Notes: generated by a model from the letters alone, not told the origin. Counted from the stretch's first letter, positions 9,124 through 19,710 are shown. The stretch: DNA of 64,000 nucleotides from Symbiopectobacterium purcellii_A (GCF_052050035.1 NZ_CP189882.1:3534001-3598000), one strand, 5' to 3'. Made by a program: numbers and translations.

Positions 9124-10411
9124 CTGTTGCGGTCGCGCGGAATATCGAGCTCGATCTCCCCATTTTGGCTACGTACGCTCTTGGATGTCTTGCCATTGCG
9201 GGAGTTGCCTGAATGATTACCAGCCGGGTCATGCTTAGCATACCCAAGGTGCATCTCCATCTCAGCTTCAAGAACCCGTTCCGCCAGTCTTTTAGTCAGC
9301 ACCTTGAGTAGGCCTGATTCACCCAGAAGCTCCTGAGGGGAGTGACAATCTTGAAGCAGTTGGTCAATAAGTTCGTTGCTGATAGGCATTTTGTTATCCT
9401 TTGAAGGTTTTCCTCAAAATGCCATTTACACAGATTATTTTACAGTCTCTCAATAAAGGGTCTACGATTCCGTAAAATTTGGGTCATGCAACCGAGGCGC
9501 TTGATACCCGCGATGGCGTGTTCAACTGTAATACGGATGCCCGAGATTATTTTATTTTCTTGTTTTTGTTCAGGCGATAAAGGTCTTTTTCGAGTTCCTT
9601 TTTTTGGGATTTGTGTATTAGGATGCTGTTTATCTATACCTTGAAAACCGGTATCTGCCCAGATGGTTACCTCAGGAGGAATATGGCGAATTATATCGAC
9701 TTTATCGAGTAAGCGTTTATCGTGACGGCGCCCATTTTTGCTCATGGGGATAAATCCAATTTGCCTTGTTTCGTCAGTCATAATAAGCCCTTTTCGAGTG
9801 GTCTGTCTTTTCTTTCCCGAATACATTTTTTTTCGCCGACGCAGATTCTTAGGCTTTTGGACAGGTCGCTCTGTCCCATCAATAAAGACGTCTTTAACTC
9901 CAGGAAAGGCGCGAAAAAATTCCTCAGCAGAGCGAATTTGACGAGCGGGCAAAACACATTCTCGCCCCAAGGTCATCTCTAAAACCGGCAATAATATTTT
10001 TACCCAGCGACATACCCGTGTTCTATCTAAACCAAAAAGAAGTCCTTGCAAATCATAGGTCGGATAACATTTTAAATACAATAAAATAAAAAGCAGTTTA
10101 TCTAATGGGGTTGGGATAAATCCTTGCTGCCCTGCACCCATCTGCCGCTCGTGATCTTTTCGATTCTTTTGCCGATAAATCAAATAACAAGCTGAAAATT
10201 CAGCGGCTAAATTTTTCAATTCTTCGACTGATAATCCAATGATTGCTTTACATAAACGATTATCTCGTAACAACCGCTCTTTGTTGATCATTTCAAACCT
10301 TTATTCTCTAAGTTAAACCTCTTTTTATTCTCAATAGCCTGACAAAAAATGCAAGTCTCTATTCAGCAACTAGTTTATTGAGTCGAGTTTGGGGCTGACG
10401 CAATTGGCACG

Positions 10412-11493
10412 TATAGCCAAGCGACTTAATTTTGATTACACCATATGGACTGAGAACAAACTCTCTGTATCGCAACCCATCTCTCTTTTTTTGCTTTTTG
10501 CTTGTGCCCATTTATGCTCAATTGGGTTAAGATCTGGCGAATATGTAGGCAAATACTCGGCTTTGTTGAATAATTTAAGATACTGATTTATATAAGCATT
10601 ATAAAATTTCAACGACTAATTTTTCCTCTCGGAATGCTTTTTATTGTGCTAACTATTTGATTTGTCGTTCTAACAAAATACATTCTCTGTAAATGCATTC
10701 TAACTAAAGAAGATGTAAATCAAACGGTTAAATTATTCAACAAAGCCCAAATACTCCACCATATACCCTGCATCGATGATGATTTGTTGAATATTATGTT
10801 TTTTGTGAAAAGTGGCATTGTCCATCATGATTACACTGTTTTTAGGGAGTACTGGGATAAGGACTTGTGTGACCCAGGCATAGAAAACATCGCTGTTAAT
10901 ATTGATATCAAATAATCCGATAGCAAACAGCGTTGTGCCTAATAAAGCGCCGATAACATTTGTTCTTCCCCTAGCTCCCCAGTTCTTCAGGCCAAAACAC
11001 CGTTGACCTTTTGGGGAATAGCCGTGAGTCCGTGGGGCATCGTGTGAAAAACCACTTTCATCAATAAAAACAATAGGTTTACCTTCTTTTTCATACTGTT
11101 GTTTTTTTTGTTGAAATCCCTGCCGGGCGTTTTCGTCGGCTTTCGGATGACGTAGAGTTTTTTTTATAGGTCAATCCCAGCTTTTTAAGCGCTTGCCAAA
11201 TGGCCTTCTGACAAACGCCAAAACGCTCTGCACGTTCTTTTTGGTAAGCATCTGGATATTGTTCAACATCTTTTATCAACTCGGATTTATCGATCTTTCG
11301 CTGACGCGTGGTCGATGCTTTTGACTCTATTTGATTAATCCAACGCGATACAGAGGCAGGGCCAATCCGAAATTGCTTCGCTGTTTCTCGGATACTCAAC
11401 CCTTCGTTTTTCCGTGTAGATATCACTTTACGTCTAAAATCAATTGAATAGCTCATTTAAATAATGTAATCAAAATTAAGTCGTTTAGCTATA
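10412..11493 (-). mobile_element. IS630 copy in menC, carrying MITE-B
   Basis: Minus orientation, TA at both borders. MITE-B at 10559-10747 splits orfB near its C-terminus; orfA (11091-11456) is intact. Without the MITE and its 9-bp duplication the length is the standard 884 bp. Confidence 0.93.
10559..10747 (-). repeat. MITE-B copy inside IS630
   Basis: 189 bp, flanked by CAAATACTC on both sides. Sequence virtually identical to the copies at 11544, 19522 and 50912. Confidence 0.93.
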
Positions 11494-11543
11494 TCGCACA
11501 GTGGTTGACGCCGAATGTGGTTCCCGGTCTGGATACGCTGGAT

Positions 11544-11732
11544 GGCTTTGTTGAATAATTTAACCGTTTGATTTACATCTTCTTTAGTTAGAATGCATTT
11601 ACAGAGAATGTATTTTGTTAGAACGACAAATCAAATAGTTAGCACAATAAAAAGCATTCCGAGAGGAAAAATTAGTCGTTGAAATTTTATAATGCTTATA
11701 TAAATCAGTATCTTAAATTATTCAACAAAGCC
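11544..11732 (+). repeat. MITE-B copy in menC
   Basis: 189 bp, flanked by the perfect 9-bp duplication ACGCTGGAT, which belongs to the menC codons for TLD near the C-terminus. Confidence 0.95.
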
Positions 11733-12025
11733 ACGCTGGATCTGATGCAGGGACAGGTGGTGCGCGCCTGGCCGGACAGTGTGCTGCCGCTGCAATCGTT
11801 GGAATCACTGGATAAGGTATGGCAGGCATAACGGACTGGCCCTGGCGATATTGGGCCGCGCGTAAACCGCAGGCGTTGGCGCTGACGGTGGAAGCGCAGT
11901 CATGGAGCTGGCAACGGCTGGCATCACATTGCGCTGCCCTTGCCGCCGATTTTTCCCGGCAAGGGGTCAACCCTGACGATATCGTGGCACTGCGTGGGAA
12001 AAACAGTGCCGCGATGCTATTGAGC

Positions 12026-12909
12026 TATAGCCAAGCGACTTAATTTTGATTACACCATATGGACTGAGAACAAACTCTCTGTATCGCAACCCATCTCTCT
12101 TTTTTTGCTTTTTGCTTGTGCCCATTTATGCTCAATTGGGTTAAGATCTGGCGAATATGTAGGCAAATACTCCACCATATACCCTGCATCGATGATGACT
12201 TGTTGAATATTATGTTTTTTGTGAAAAGTGGCATTGTCCATCATGATTACACTGTTTTTAGGGAGTACTGGGATAAGGACTTGTGTGACCCAGGCATAGA
12301 AAACATCGCTGTTAATATTGATATCAAATAATCCGATAGCAAACAGCGTTGTGCCTAATAAAGCGCCGATAACATTTGTTCTTCCCCTAGCTCCCCAGTT
12401 CTTCAGGCCAAAACACCGTTGACCTTTTGGGGAATAGCCGTGAGTCCGTGGGGCATCGTGTGAAAAACCACTTTCATCAATAAAAACAATAGGTTTACCT
12501 TCTTTTTCATACTGTTGTTTTTTTTGTTGAAATCCCTGCCGGGCGTTTTCGTCGGCTTTCGGATGACGTAGCGTTTTTTTTATAGGTCAATCCCAGCTTT
12601 TTAAGCGCTTGCCAAATGGCCTTCTGACAAACGCCAAAACGCTCTGCACGTTCTTTTTGGTAAGCATCTGGATATTGTTCAACATCTTTTATCAACTCGG
12701 ATTTATCGATCTTTCGCTGACGCGTGGTCGATGCTTTTGACTCTATTTGATTAATCCAACGCGATACAGAGGCAGGGCCAATCCGAAATTGCTTCGCTGT
12801 TTCTCGGATACTCAACCCTTCGTTTTTCCGTGTAGATATCACTTTACGTCTAAAATCAATTGAATAGCTCATTTAAATAATGTAATCAAAATTAAGTCGT
12901 TTAGCTATA
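12026..12909 (-). mobile_element. IS630 complete copy in menE
   Basis: 884 bp with TA at both borders. No internal insertion. One orfA residue differs from most copies (Ala for Ser in the KKNSTSS stretch). Confidence 0.95.
12050..12872 (-). CDS. IS630 transposase, two-frame (orfA/orfB)
   Basis: OrfA (12507-12872, 121 residues) carries a helix-turn-helix (about residues 18-40, SIRETAKQFRIGPASVSRW). It ends just after a run of eight A. The catalytic part, with FIDESGF, MMDNATFHK and NPIEHKWAQ as the DDE residues, lies in the +1 frame and needs slippage at that A run to be joined. The same layout in every copy suggests programmed slippage rather than a random defect. Confidence 0.85.
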
Positions 12910-13870
12910 TCTGGCGTTGCTGCAATGCGGAGCGCGGGTGTTGCCGCTGAATCCGCAATTGCCAGCGGCGCTGCTGTCTACGTTGCTACCCTCGCTTGGC
13001 GTGGCGCATTTTCTTTCTGTCGCACCGTCCGATGCTGATTTTCCGCTGTCATGCAATATGCTTCATTACCCCGACAAGGTTACCGATGAGACGCCGTCAG
13101 AACGGCAACCCCCTGCATGGCAAGCCTCACGCCTTGCCACACTGACACTGACCTCCGGTTCCAGCGGGCTGCCGAAGGCCGTGGTGCATGCGTTCTCCGC
13201 ACATATTGCCAGTGCGCAAGGGGTGATTGAACTGATGGCCTTTACGGCGCAGGACAGTTGGCTGCTGTCGTTGCCCTTATTTCACGTATCCGGGCAGGGC
13301 ATTGTCTGGCGCTGGTTGACGGTGGGGGCGCGACTGGTGCTGCGCAGTGCACAACCGCTCGAGCACGCGTTGCAGGATTGCTCGTATGCCTCACTGGTGC
13401 CGACGCAGTTGTGGCGGTTGTTGGCGCAAGGCACTTTGCCAGATTCGTTAAGCGCGGTATTGCTCGGCGGTGCGGCGATTCCGCTAGAACTGACTCAGCA
13501 GGCCGAGGCGCGCGGCATTCGCTGCTGGTGCGGCTATGGCATGACGGAAATGGCCTCTACGGTCTGTGCCAAGCGGGCCGATGGCCAAGCTGGCGTCGGT
13601 CTTCCTTTGCTGGCGCGAGAAATCGCCGTGCAGGATGGGGAGATTCTGCTGCGCGGTGACAGCATGGCTGCAGGGTACTGGCGTGATGGTACATTGCTGC
13701 CGCTCACTGACAGCGACGGTTGGTTTCATACGCGCGACAGTGGCGTATTCCAACACCATGAGTGGCACGTGCTGGGGCGTTTGGACAATCAGTTCTTCAG
13801 CGGTGATGAAGGTATCCAGCCGGAAAATATTGAAGCGCTGCTGCTGGCACACCCGAAGGTTAAACAAGCG

Positions 13871-13966
13871 TATAGCCAACCGACTTAAAAATGATTACAT
13901 CCTATGCCCTGATATGCGGCAAAGAAGCATAGCTGGCTGTTATCAAAATAATGTCGCTTGGCTATA
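13871..13966 (+). repeat. MITE-A copy in menE
   Basis: 96 bp, TA at both ends. One reading frame through the element is fully open, so translation passes through it into the shifted menE tail. Confidence 0.94.
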
Positions 13967-14299
13967 TGTGGTGCCGGTGTCGGATGCCGAATTTGGTCAG
14001 CGCCCGGTGGCCGTGATCGACGTCTCCCCTGAGGTGACGCTCACGGCGATCCGCGACTGGCTCACGCCGCAGTTGGCGGGCTTTCAACGTCCGGTCGCCT
14101 ACTACGCTTTGCCCACCGAATTACACGGCGGTGGCATCAAAATTGCGCGGGTGCAGGTGCAGGCATGGGCGGAAAAAATCTACCGCAATGGCGCGAATTA
14201 AGCCGCTTTTTTACACGTTCGTTGATGATATTAATGCAATTTGTTGCTGGTCACCGGGACTGATTCAGGTAAAATTCCTCAGATGCGATGTCTTGCTTG

Positions 14300-14446
14300 T
14301 ATACCGTCATACTTCACGTTGCAGGTGCGTTGGCTGCGCTCGCTCACTCGAACCACTTACCTGAGTAAGCGCATGGGGATGGATGAACCTCATCCCTGCG
14401 GGTCAGCGCTTGCTGCCTTCCTGCAACGCGAATTATTTAGGGTATA
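14300..14446. repeat. Palindromic intergenic repeat
   Basis: About 147 bases upstream of yfaZ. The ends are complementary (CACGTTGCAGG... and ...CCTGCAACGCGAATTATTTA), able to form a long hairpin with a variable middle. A related copy lies at 49827-49953 after bamC. Such imperfect palindromes are scattered in Enterobacterales genomes; the specific family is not assigned here. Confidence 0.75.
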
Positions 14447-14477
14447 GCGTTTAATGATCGATTTAAGGATAAACACA

Positions 14478-15020
14478 ATGAAAAAGATTGCGATTGCCCT
14501 GGCAGGCAGCTTGCTGCTGGCAACAGCGACGGCTCAGGCTATTAGCCTTTCCGGGGAAGCGGGCGATGACTATGCGGGCGCGAGCGCGGGCTTTGGTCTG
14601 GGCGTTCCTGGTCTCGGTGCTAACGTCAGTTACGGTCATGGTAAAGATAACAATGACGTGTACGGTTTCGGCCTGGGCTATACGTTGCCGTTGGGCGCGG
14701 TATCACTGACTGTGGCCGGCAAAGCGCTCTATTTGAACCAGCAACACGCGACCGATGGTTATGGTGTGGCGCTGGGCGGTGGGTTGCAGTTCCCGATCAA
14801 CCGTTATTTATCCCTGTATGGTGAAGGGTATTATGCGCCGGATGCGTTCTCCAGCCATATCGATCACTATGTAGAAGCAAAAGGTGGCGTGCGCTGGCAG
14901 GTATTGCGTCCGCTGAACCTGGATCTTGGCTACCGTTATATGAATATCGGTGGTGAAAGCGGCCGCTCTGATAACAAAGTGGCCGATACGTTCTACCTGG
15001 GCGCAGGCTTTAATTTCTAA
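14478..15020 (+). CDS. yfaZ: YfaZ-family outer membrane protein
   Basis: 180 residues. The first 21 or so form a signal peptide (MKKIAIALAGSLLLATATAQA), followed by alternating hydrophobic and polar stretches and an aromatic C-terminus ending in GAGFNF, as expected for a small outer membrane beta-barrel. It matches the YfaZ family, whose function is not established. I chose ATG 14478, preceded by AAGGATAAACACA, over an ATG eight codons earlier that would spoil the signal peptide. The gene has its own terminator and looks intact, lying between two broken genes. Confidence 0.85.
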   Translation: MKKIAIALAGSLLLATATAQAISLSGEAGDDYAGASAGFGLGVPGLGANVSYGHGKDNNDVYGFGLGYTLPLGAVSLTVAGKALYLNQQHATDGYGVALGGGLQFPINRYLSLYGEGYYAPDAFSSHIDHYVEAKGGVRWQVLRPLNLDLGYRYMNIGGESGRSDNKVADTFYLGAGFNF

Positions 15021-15038
15021 GCCAACGCGTAGCGTGAT

Positions 15039-15074
15039 AAAAAACGGGTGTCCGCAGCAGCGGCACCCGTTTTT
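15039..15074. terminator. Rho-independent terminator between yfaZ and tyrP
   Basis: Stem AACGGGTG / CACCCGTT with T-rich flanks on both strands (AAAA before, TTTT after), so it may end both convergent genes. Confidence 0.85.
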
Positions 15075-15108
15075 GTGGGGCGTCAGTAAGCCCTACTGGG
15101 ATAGGCGA

Positions 15109-16317
15109 TCAGCCGACCGTTGGTAGCCAGCCACTCGCCATGGTGCATTGGATGGCAATAATGCCAATACCGCATAAAAACACCAGCAGTAGCGCCGGTG
15201 TACCGCCTGGCGTCGCTCTACCTACCTGATGGTGTTGCCGCACGCGCCAACTGAGCAACGCCGGAATTAACAACGCCAGCACTGCGAGCGCAATGGCGGC
15301 ATAACCCAGCGCCATGACAAATCCTTGCGGATAGAACAGCGCAAAAATAAGCGGTGGCAGAAACGTCAGTGCACCGGTTTGTAGTCGTCCACGCGCCGTG
15401 TTCTTGCGTTTGAACAAATCGGCAAGATAGTCAAACAGGCCAAGCGCTACGCCAAGGAAGGAGGTTGCCAGCGCCAGATCGGCAAAAAGGTGGACCGCAA
15501 CTTCTACGTGCGGGGAGGCAACCAACGTTCGGATCGCTTGCATCAACCCATTTAGACCGGCTTGCTGCGCCAGGATCGCCGTGAAGGTGTTGCCACTCAG
15601 CGCGCCAAGCGTTGCCAATTGCCAGAACAGATATACAAATAGCGGGATGGCGCTGCCGATGATAAAGATACGGCGCAGCTTGCGACTGTCTCCCCCCATA
15701 TAATGCACAATGCTGGGAATGCTGCCGTGAAAGCCAAACGACGTCAGCACCACAGGCAGTGAGGAGAGCGTGAGCCCTTGTTGCAGCGGGAGCGTCAGCA
15801 GGTTCTGTTTTTCGACGTGCGGAATCATCATCCCCAGCATGACCAGCAGCATTAGCAATTTTCCGCTAAACAGCAGACGGTTAAAGAAATCTACCGATGT
15901 GGTGCCGATGCATACCACGCTGCCTGCTAACAGGGTAAACAGCAGGATACCCGCAGAGGATGGAAGCGCGTAGCCACTCCACTGGTGCAGGCTGCTTGCC
16001 AGAAGTTCGCCTGCGCCACTGATATAGGCGGCGGTGAGGGCATACATCAAAAACAGCATGCTAAAGCCGGTGAGCCATTGGCCCCACTGACCCAGATAAA
16101 TTTTAGCCAGCGTGCCCAAACCGGTATGGGACGGCTGATATTGATAGACTTCGACCAGTAATAACGCGCTGTAGCACATCAACAGCCACAGGCTCAACAA
16201 GATAGCGAAGGTCACGCTGAAACCCACGCCGGAGGTTGCCAACGGCATGGCGAGCATACCTGCGCCAATGGTGGTGCCCGCAACGATAAATATGCTGCCA
16301 AATGTACGATTTTTCAC
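15109..16317 (-). CDS. tyrP: Tyrosine-specific transporter TyrP
   Basis: 402 residues, the family's normal length. TyrP is an inner-membrane proton symporter for tyrosine in the HAAAP family. The N-terminus MKNRTFGSIFIVAGTTIGAGMLAMP carries the glycine-rich IAGTTIGAGML segment typical of TyrP/Mtr/TnaB. I count about 11 hydrophobic segments. SFGFHGSIPSIVHYMG in the middle is also characteristic. The gene is transcribed away from cinA, with a shared upstream region that contains a possible TyrR site. No defect is visible. Confidence 0.93.
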   Translation of the reverse strand: MKNRTFGSIFIVAGTTIGAGMLAMPLATSGVGFSVTFAILLSLWLLMCYSALLLVEVYQYQPSHTGLGTLAKIYLGQWGQWLTGFSMLFLMYALTAAYISGAGELLASSLHQWSGYALPSSAGILLFTLLAGSVVCIGTTSVDFFNRLLFSGKLLMLLVMLGMMIPHVEKQNLLTLPLQQGLTLSSLPVVLTSFGFHGSIPSIVHYMGGDSRKLRRIFIIGSAIPLFVYLFWQLATLGALSGNTFTAILAQQAGLNGLMQAIRTLVASPHVEVAVHLFADLALATSFLGVALGLFDYLADLFKRKNTARGRLQTGALTFLPPLIFALFYPQGFVMALGYAAIALAVLALLIPALLSWRVRQHHQVGRATPGGTPALLLVFLCGIGIIAIQCTMASGWLPTVG

Positions 16318-16408
16318 CCTTTCTCCTGAGTGTGATGCTATCTCTTTTTCTTATGGCAGCGCAGACTAGAGTATTCGGTAAAGTATGTCAAAACGCCGTT
16401 ACGACGAC

Positions 16409-16426
16409 TGTAAAGCTGGTGTTACG
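16409..16426 (-). promoter_or_regulatory. Possible TyrR box upstream of tyrP
   Basis: TGTAAAGCTGGTGTTACG fits the TyrR pattern TGTAAA-N6-TTTACA at 10 of 12 defined positions. It lies about 90-110 bases upstream of the tyrP start. TyrR control of tyrP is known in E. coli; use of this site here is inference. Confidence 0.4.
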
Positions 16427-16952
16427 ATTTAGGCGCTTTCACAAAAAGTGGGCGGCGATGAGCGCAGCGATTGTCTTTCTGTGAGGGAATTTTTACAGTG
16501 AAAGAAAAACACAGGAGTAGCACATGCTGAGGGTGGAGATGTTGTGTACCGGAGACGAAGTGCTCCACGGACAGATTCTGGATACAAACGCGTCCTGGTT
16601 GGCGGATTACCTGTTTGAACAAGGCCTCCCGATGACCAGCCGAATGACGGTCGGTGACAAGCTGGAAGAATTGGTGGCGGCGCTGACGCAACGTAGCCAG
16701 ATTGCCGATGTGCTGATTGTGAACGGCGGCCTGGGGCCCACAAGTGACGATCTGAGCGCGTTGGCGGCCGTAACGGCGGTGGGCGAAGGGCTGGTAGAAC
16801 ACCCTGAGTGGATTGCGCGCATGGAGGCATTTTTCACTGAGCGCGGGCGTGTAATGGCGCCGAGCAACCGTAAACAGGCGCAAATTCCGGCCAGTGCTGA
16901 GGTGGTGGATAACCCGATAGGGACAGCGTGCGGGTTTATGTTAACGCTGAAC

Positions 16953-19150
16953 GAGACTGTAAAATAATCTGTGTAAATGGCATTTTGAGGAAAACCTTCA
17001 AAGGATAACAAAATGCCTATCAGCAACGAACTTATTGACCAACTGCTTCAAGATTGTCACTCCCCTCAGGATATGCTGGGTGAATCAGGCCTACTCAAGG
17101 TGCTGACTAAAAGACTGGCGGAACGGGTTCTTGAAGCTGAGATGGAGATGCACCTTGGGTATGCTAAGCATGACCCGGCAGGTAATCATTCAGGCAACTC
17201 CCGCAATGGCAAGACATCCAAGAGCGTACGTAGCCAAAATGGGGAGATCGAGCTCGATATTCCGCGCGACCGCAACAGTATAGCCAAGCGACTTAATTTT
17301 GATTACACCATATGGACTGAGAACAAACTCTCTGTATCGCAACCCATCTCTCTTTTTTTGCTTTTTGCTTTTTGCTTGTGCCCATTTATGCTCAATTGGG
17401 TTAAGATCTGGCGAATATGTAGGCAAATACTCCACCATATACCCTGCATCGATGATGACTTGTTGAATATTATGTTTTTTGTGAAAAGTGGCATTGTCCA
17501 TCATGATTACACTGTTTTTAGGGAGTACTGGGATAAGGACTTGTGTGACCCAGGCATAGAAAACATCGCTGTTAATATTGATATCAAATAATCCGATAGC
17601 AAACAGCGTTGTGCCTAATAAAGCGCCGATAACATTTGTTCTTCCCCTAGCTCCCCAGTTCTTCAGGCCAAAACACCGTTGACCTTTTGGGGAATAGCCG
17701 TGAGTCCGTGGGGCATCGTGTGAAAAACCACTTTCATCAATAAAAACAATAGGTTTACCTTCTTTTTCATACTGTTGTTTTTTTTGTTGAAATCCCTGCC
17801 GGGCGTTTTCGTCGGCTTTCGGATGACGTAGAGTTTTTTTTATAGGTCAATCCCAGCTTTTTAAGCGCTTGCCAAATGGCCTTCTGACAAACGCCAAAAC
17901 GCTCTGCACGTTCTTTTTGGTAAGCATCTGGATATTGTTCAACATCTTTTATCAACTCGGATTTATCGATCTTTCGCTGACGCGTGGTCGATGCTTTTGA
18001 CTCTATTTGATTAATCCAACGCGATACAGAGGCAGGGCCAATCCGAAATTGCTTCGCTGTTTCTCGGATACTCAACCCTTCGTTTTTCCGTGTAGATATC
18101 ACTTTACGTCTAAAATCAATTGAATAGCTCATTTAAATAATGTAATCAAAATTAAGTCGTTTAGCTATACCTTCGAGCCGACACTGATCGGTAAGAACGA
18201 AAAACAGCTTAACGGCTTCGATGACCGCATTATTTCTCTCTATTCCAGAGGGTTATCAACCCGTGATATTCAGGCACACTTTAAAGAAGTCTACGGGGTC
18301 GATGTTTCCGCTGGCTTCATTTCTCAAGTGACCAATGCTGTGATGGATGAAGTTAAGCGCTGGCAGCAACGGCCGCTGGATGCGCTTTATCCCATTGTTT
18401 ACCTTGACTGTATTGTTGTCAAAAGCCAGGACGGCGGAGCCGTGGCCAACAAGTCTGTTTATCTGGCCCTCGGCGTCAACGGCCAGGGCGAAAAAGAGCT
18501 GCTGGGGCTATGGATAGCCAAAACTGAGGGGGCCAAGTTCTGGTTATCTGTGATGACAGAACTGAAAAATCGTGGGCTAAAGGACATCTTCGTCGCCTGC
18601 TGCGATGGCCTGAAAGGCTTTCCTGATGCCATTGAAGCTGTTTACCCGCATACGCGGGTACAGCTCTGCATTGTGCATCAGGTGCGGAGCTCGCTGCGCT
18701 ACGTCGGCTGGAAAGAGCGTAAGGCCGTTGCTGCTGACCTGCGCACCATCTATAGTTCCGCAACGCTAGAGGGCGCTGAAGAGGCCCTGGATGCCTTCGC
18801 GGCCAAATGGGATGAGCAGTTCCCGACGATCAGCCCGTCGTGGAGAAATAATTGGGAACGTCTCATCGTCATTTTTGACTTTCCGCCGGAGATCCGCAAG
18901 GTTATCTACACCACCAACGCGATAGAGTCGTTAAATGCTTCATTGCGCAAGATAACGAAAACGCGACGAATATTTCCAACGGATGACTCGGTGATAAAAT
19001 TACTCTATCTAGCCTTGCATAATATCTCTGCTAAATGGACCTTGCCAATCAGAGACTGGAAACCTGCTATGAGCCAATTCATGTTGATGTATGGAGAACG
19101 AATCTCCGGTTAAGCAATGGAGCCATTTACACAAAATTCTTTACAGACTC
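16953..19150 (+). mobile_element. IS256 copy in cinA, split by IS630
   Basis: Both ends present, flanked by CGCTGAAC. The transposase frame (17013-19113) is interrupted at codon 89 or so by IS630. Internal start codons would give only a 261-residue catalytic fragment (18328-19113). Confidence 0.94.
17279..18169 (-). mobile_element. IS630 copy inside IS256 (7-bp duplication variant)
   Basis: 891 bp, seven more than standard, because TTTTGCT is repeated near 17360. This shifts the frame of the last part of orfB after KAKSKK, replacing the usual C-terminal tail; all catalytic motifs are upstream of the change. OrfA is intact at 17767-18132. It sits at the same TA of IS256 that carries the composite MITE unit at 8320-9123. 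Confidence 0.93.
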
Positions 19151-19521
19151 CGCTGAACCGTTGCTTGATGTTCTTTACGCCCGGCGTACCGTCCGAATTT
19201 AAACGGATGGTGGATGAGCAGATTGTGCCGCGTCTGCGTGAGCGTTTTTCTGTGGCATCTGCACCGCTGTGTCTGCGCTTGACCACCTTTGGTCGCTCAG
19301 AGAGTGATTTGGCAGACCAGCTCGACAGCCTGCCGCTGCCGGAGGGGGTGGTGCTGGGCTATCGTTCTTCCATGCCGATCATTGAACTGAAGCTGATCGG
19401 CCCGGCGTCGTAGCGAGCCGCAATGGAATCCGCATGGGAGACGGTACGCGCAGTGGCGTGTGAAAACGCCTTGTTCGAAGGAACTCAAGGGTTGCCGGCC
19501 CAACTGGCACAGCGTTTGACT

Positions 19522-19710
19522 GGCTTTGTTGAATAATTTAAGATACTGATTTATATAAGCATTATAAAATTTCAACGACTAATTTTTCCTCTCGGAATGC
19601 TTTTTATTGTGCTAACTATTTGATTTGTCGTTCTAACAAAATACATTCTCTGTAAATGCATTCTAACTAAAGAAGATGTAAATCAAACGGTTAAATTATT
19701 CAACAAAGCC
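19522..19710 (-). repeat. MITE-B copy in cinA
   Basis: 189 bp with perfect 9-bp duplication CGTTTGACT. Confidence 0.95.

Larger units (their letters stand above)
6244..9389 (-). pseudogene. IS256 transposase in three pieces
   Basis: Minus strand. The N-terminal piece is at 9124-9389, the catalytic core at 7537-8319 and the C-terminal piece at 6244-6402. The two inserted units break it. The core keeps Asp in YLDCIVVK, Asp in ACCDGLKGF and Glu in TNAIESLN. Confidence 0.92.
6207..9449 (-). mobile_element. IS256-family element, heavily nested copy
   Basis: The outer ends GAGTCTGTAAAG (6207) and, reversed, GAGACTGTAAAA (9449) are flanked by the 8-bp duplication TCAATAAA at 6199-6206 and 9450-9457. 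Inside it carry a MITE-A/IS630 chimera at 6403-7536 and a MITE-flanked transporter fragment at 8320-9123. Confidence 0.93.
6141..10291 (-). pseudogene. IS5-D transposase split by IS256
   Basis: Reads on the minus strand from ATG at 10291. About 280 N-terminal residues are intact to 9450, then IS256 intervenes, and the last 20 or so residues lie at 6141-6206. All DDE motifs are in the long part. It differs from other copies by Gln for Lys in two places of the N-terminal region. Confidence 0.9.
6089..10376 (-). mobile_element. IS5-D copy split by IS256, inserted in menC
   Basis: The outer ends AAGCGTGTTGC (6089) and CAACTAGTTT (10376) are both present, flanked by the 3-bp duplication ATT at 6086-6088 and 10377-10379. 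IS256 splits the element at 6207-9449. Confidence 0.92.
5675..11830 (+). pseudogene. menC: menC remnant, o-succinylbenzoate synthase, in four pieces
   Basis: MenC dehydrates SHCHC to o-succinylbenzoate in menaquinone synthesis. Surviving exon-like pieces are 5675-6088, 10377-10411, 11494-11543 and 11733-11830. About the first 130 residues are gone, removed with menD, menH and menB at the IS30 joint. Enolase-superfamily residues are still readable: the catalytic KIK lysines near the start, LDANRSW (metal ligand Asp), FLEEPC (metal ligand Glu) and WDES. IS5-D (with IS256 inside), IS630 and MITE-B separate the pieces, each with its own target duplication. Removing them gives a continuous C-terminus ending in VWQA. 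The stop overlaps the menE start, as in an intact operon. Confidence 0.92.
11819..14201 (+). pseudogene. menE: menE, o-succinylbenzoate-CoA ligase, broken by IS630 and MITE-A
   Basis: MenE activates o-succinylbenzoate with ATP and CoA in menaquinone synthesis. The start ATG at 11819 overlaps the last 12 bases of menC. Pieces are 11819-12025, 12910-13870 and 13967-14201. The adenylate-forming motif TSGSSGLPKAV is present in the middle piece, with GYGMTEM and the DSDGWFHTRDSG hinge region further on. IS630 cuts the N-terminal domain. MITE-A adds a net 94 bases near the C-terminus and shifts the frame, so the final 75 or so residues are read in another frame. All parts of the gene are present, which points to recent loss. 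Confidence 0.93.

Noticed and set aside
14241..14447. A 68-residue frame upstream of yfaZ
   Set aside because: It runs through the palindromic repeat and has no ribosome site or family similarity.
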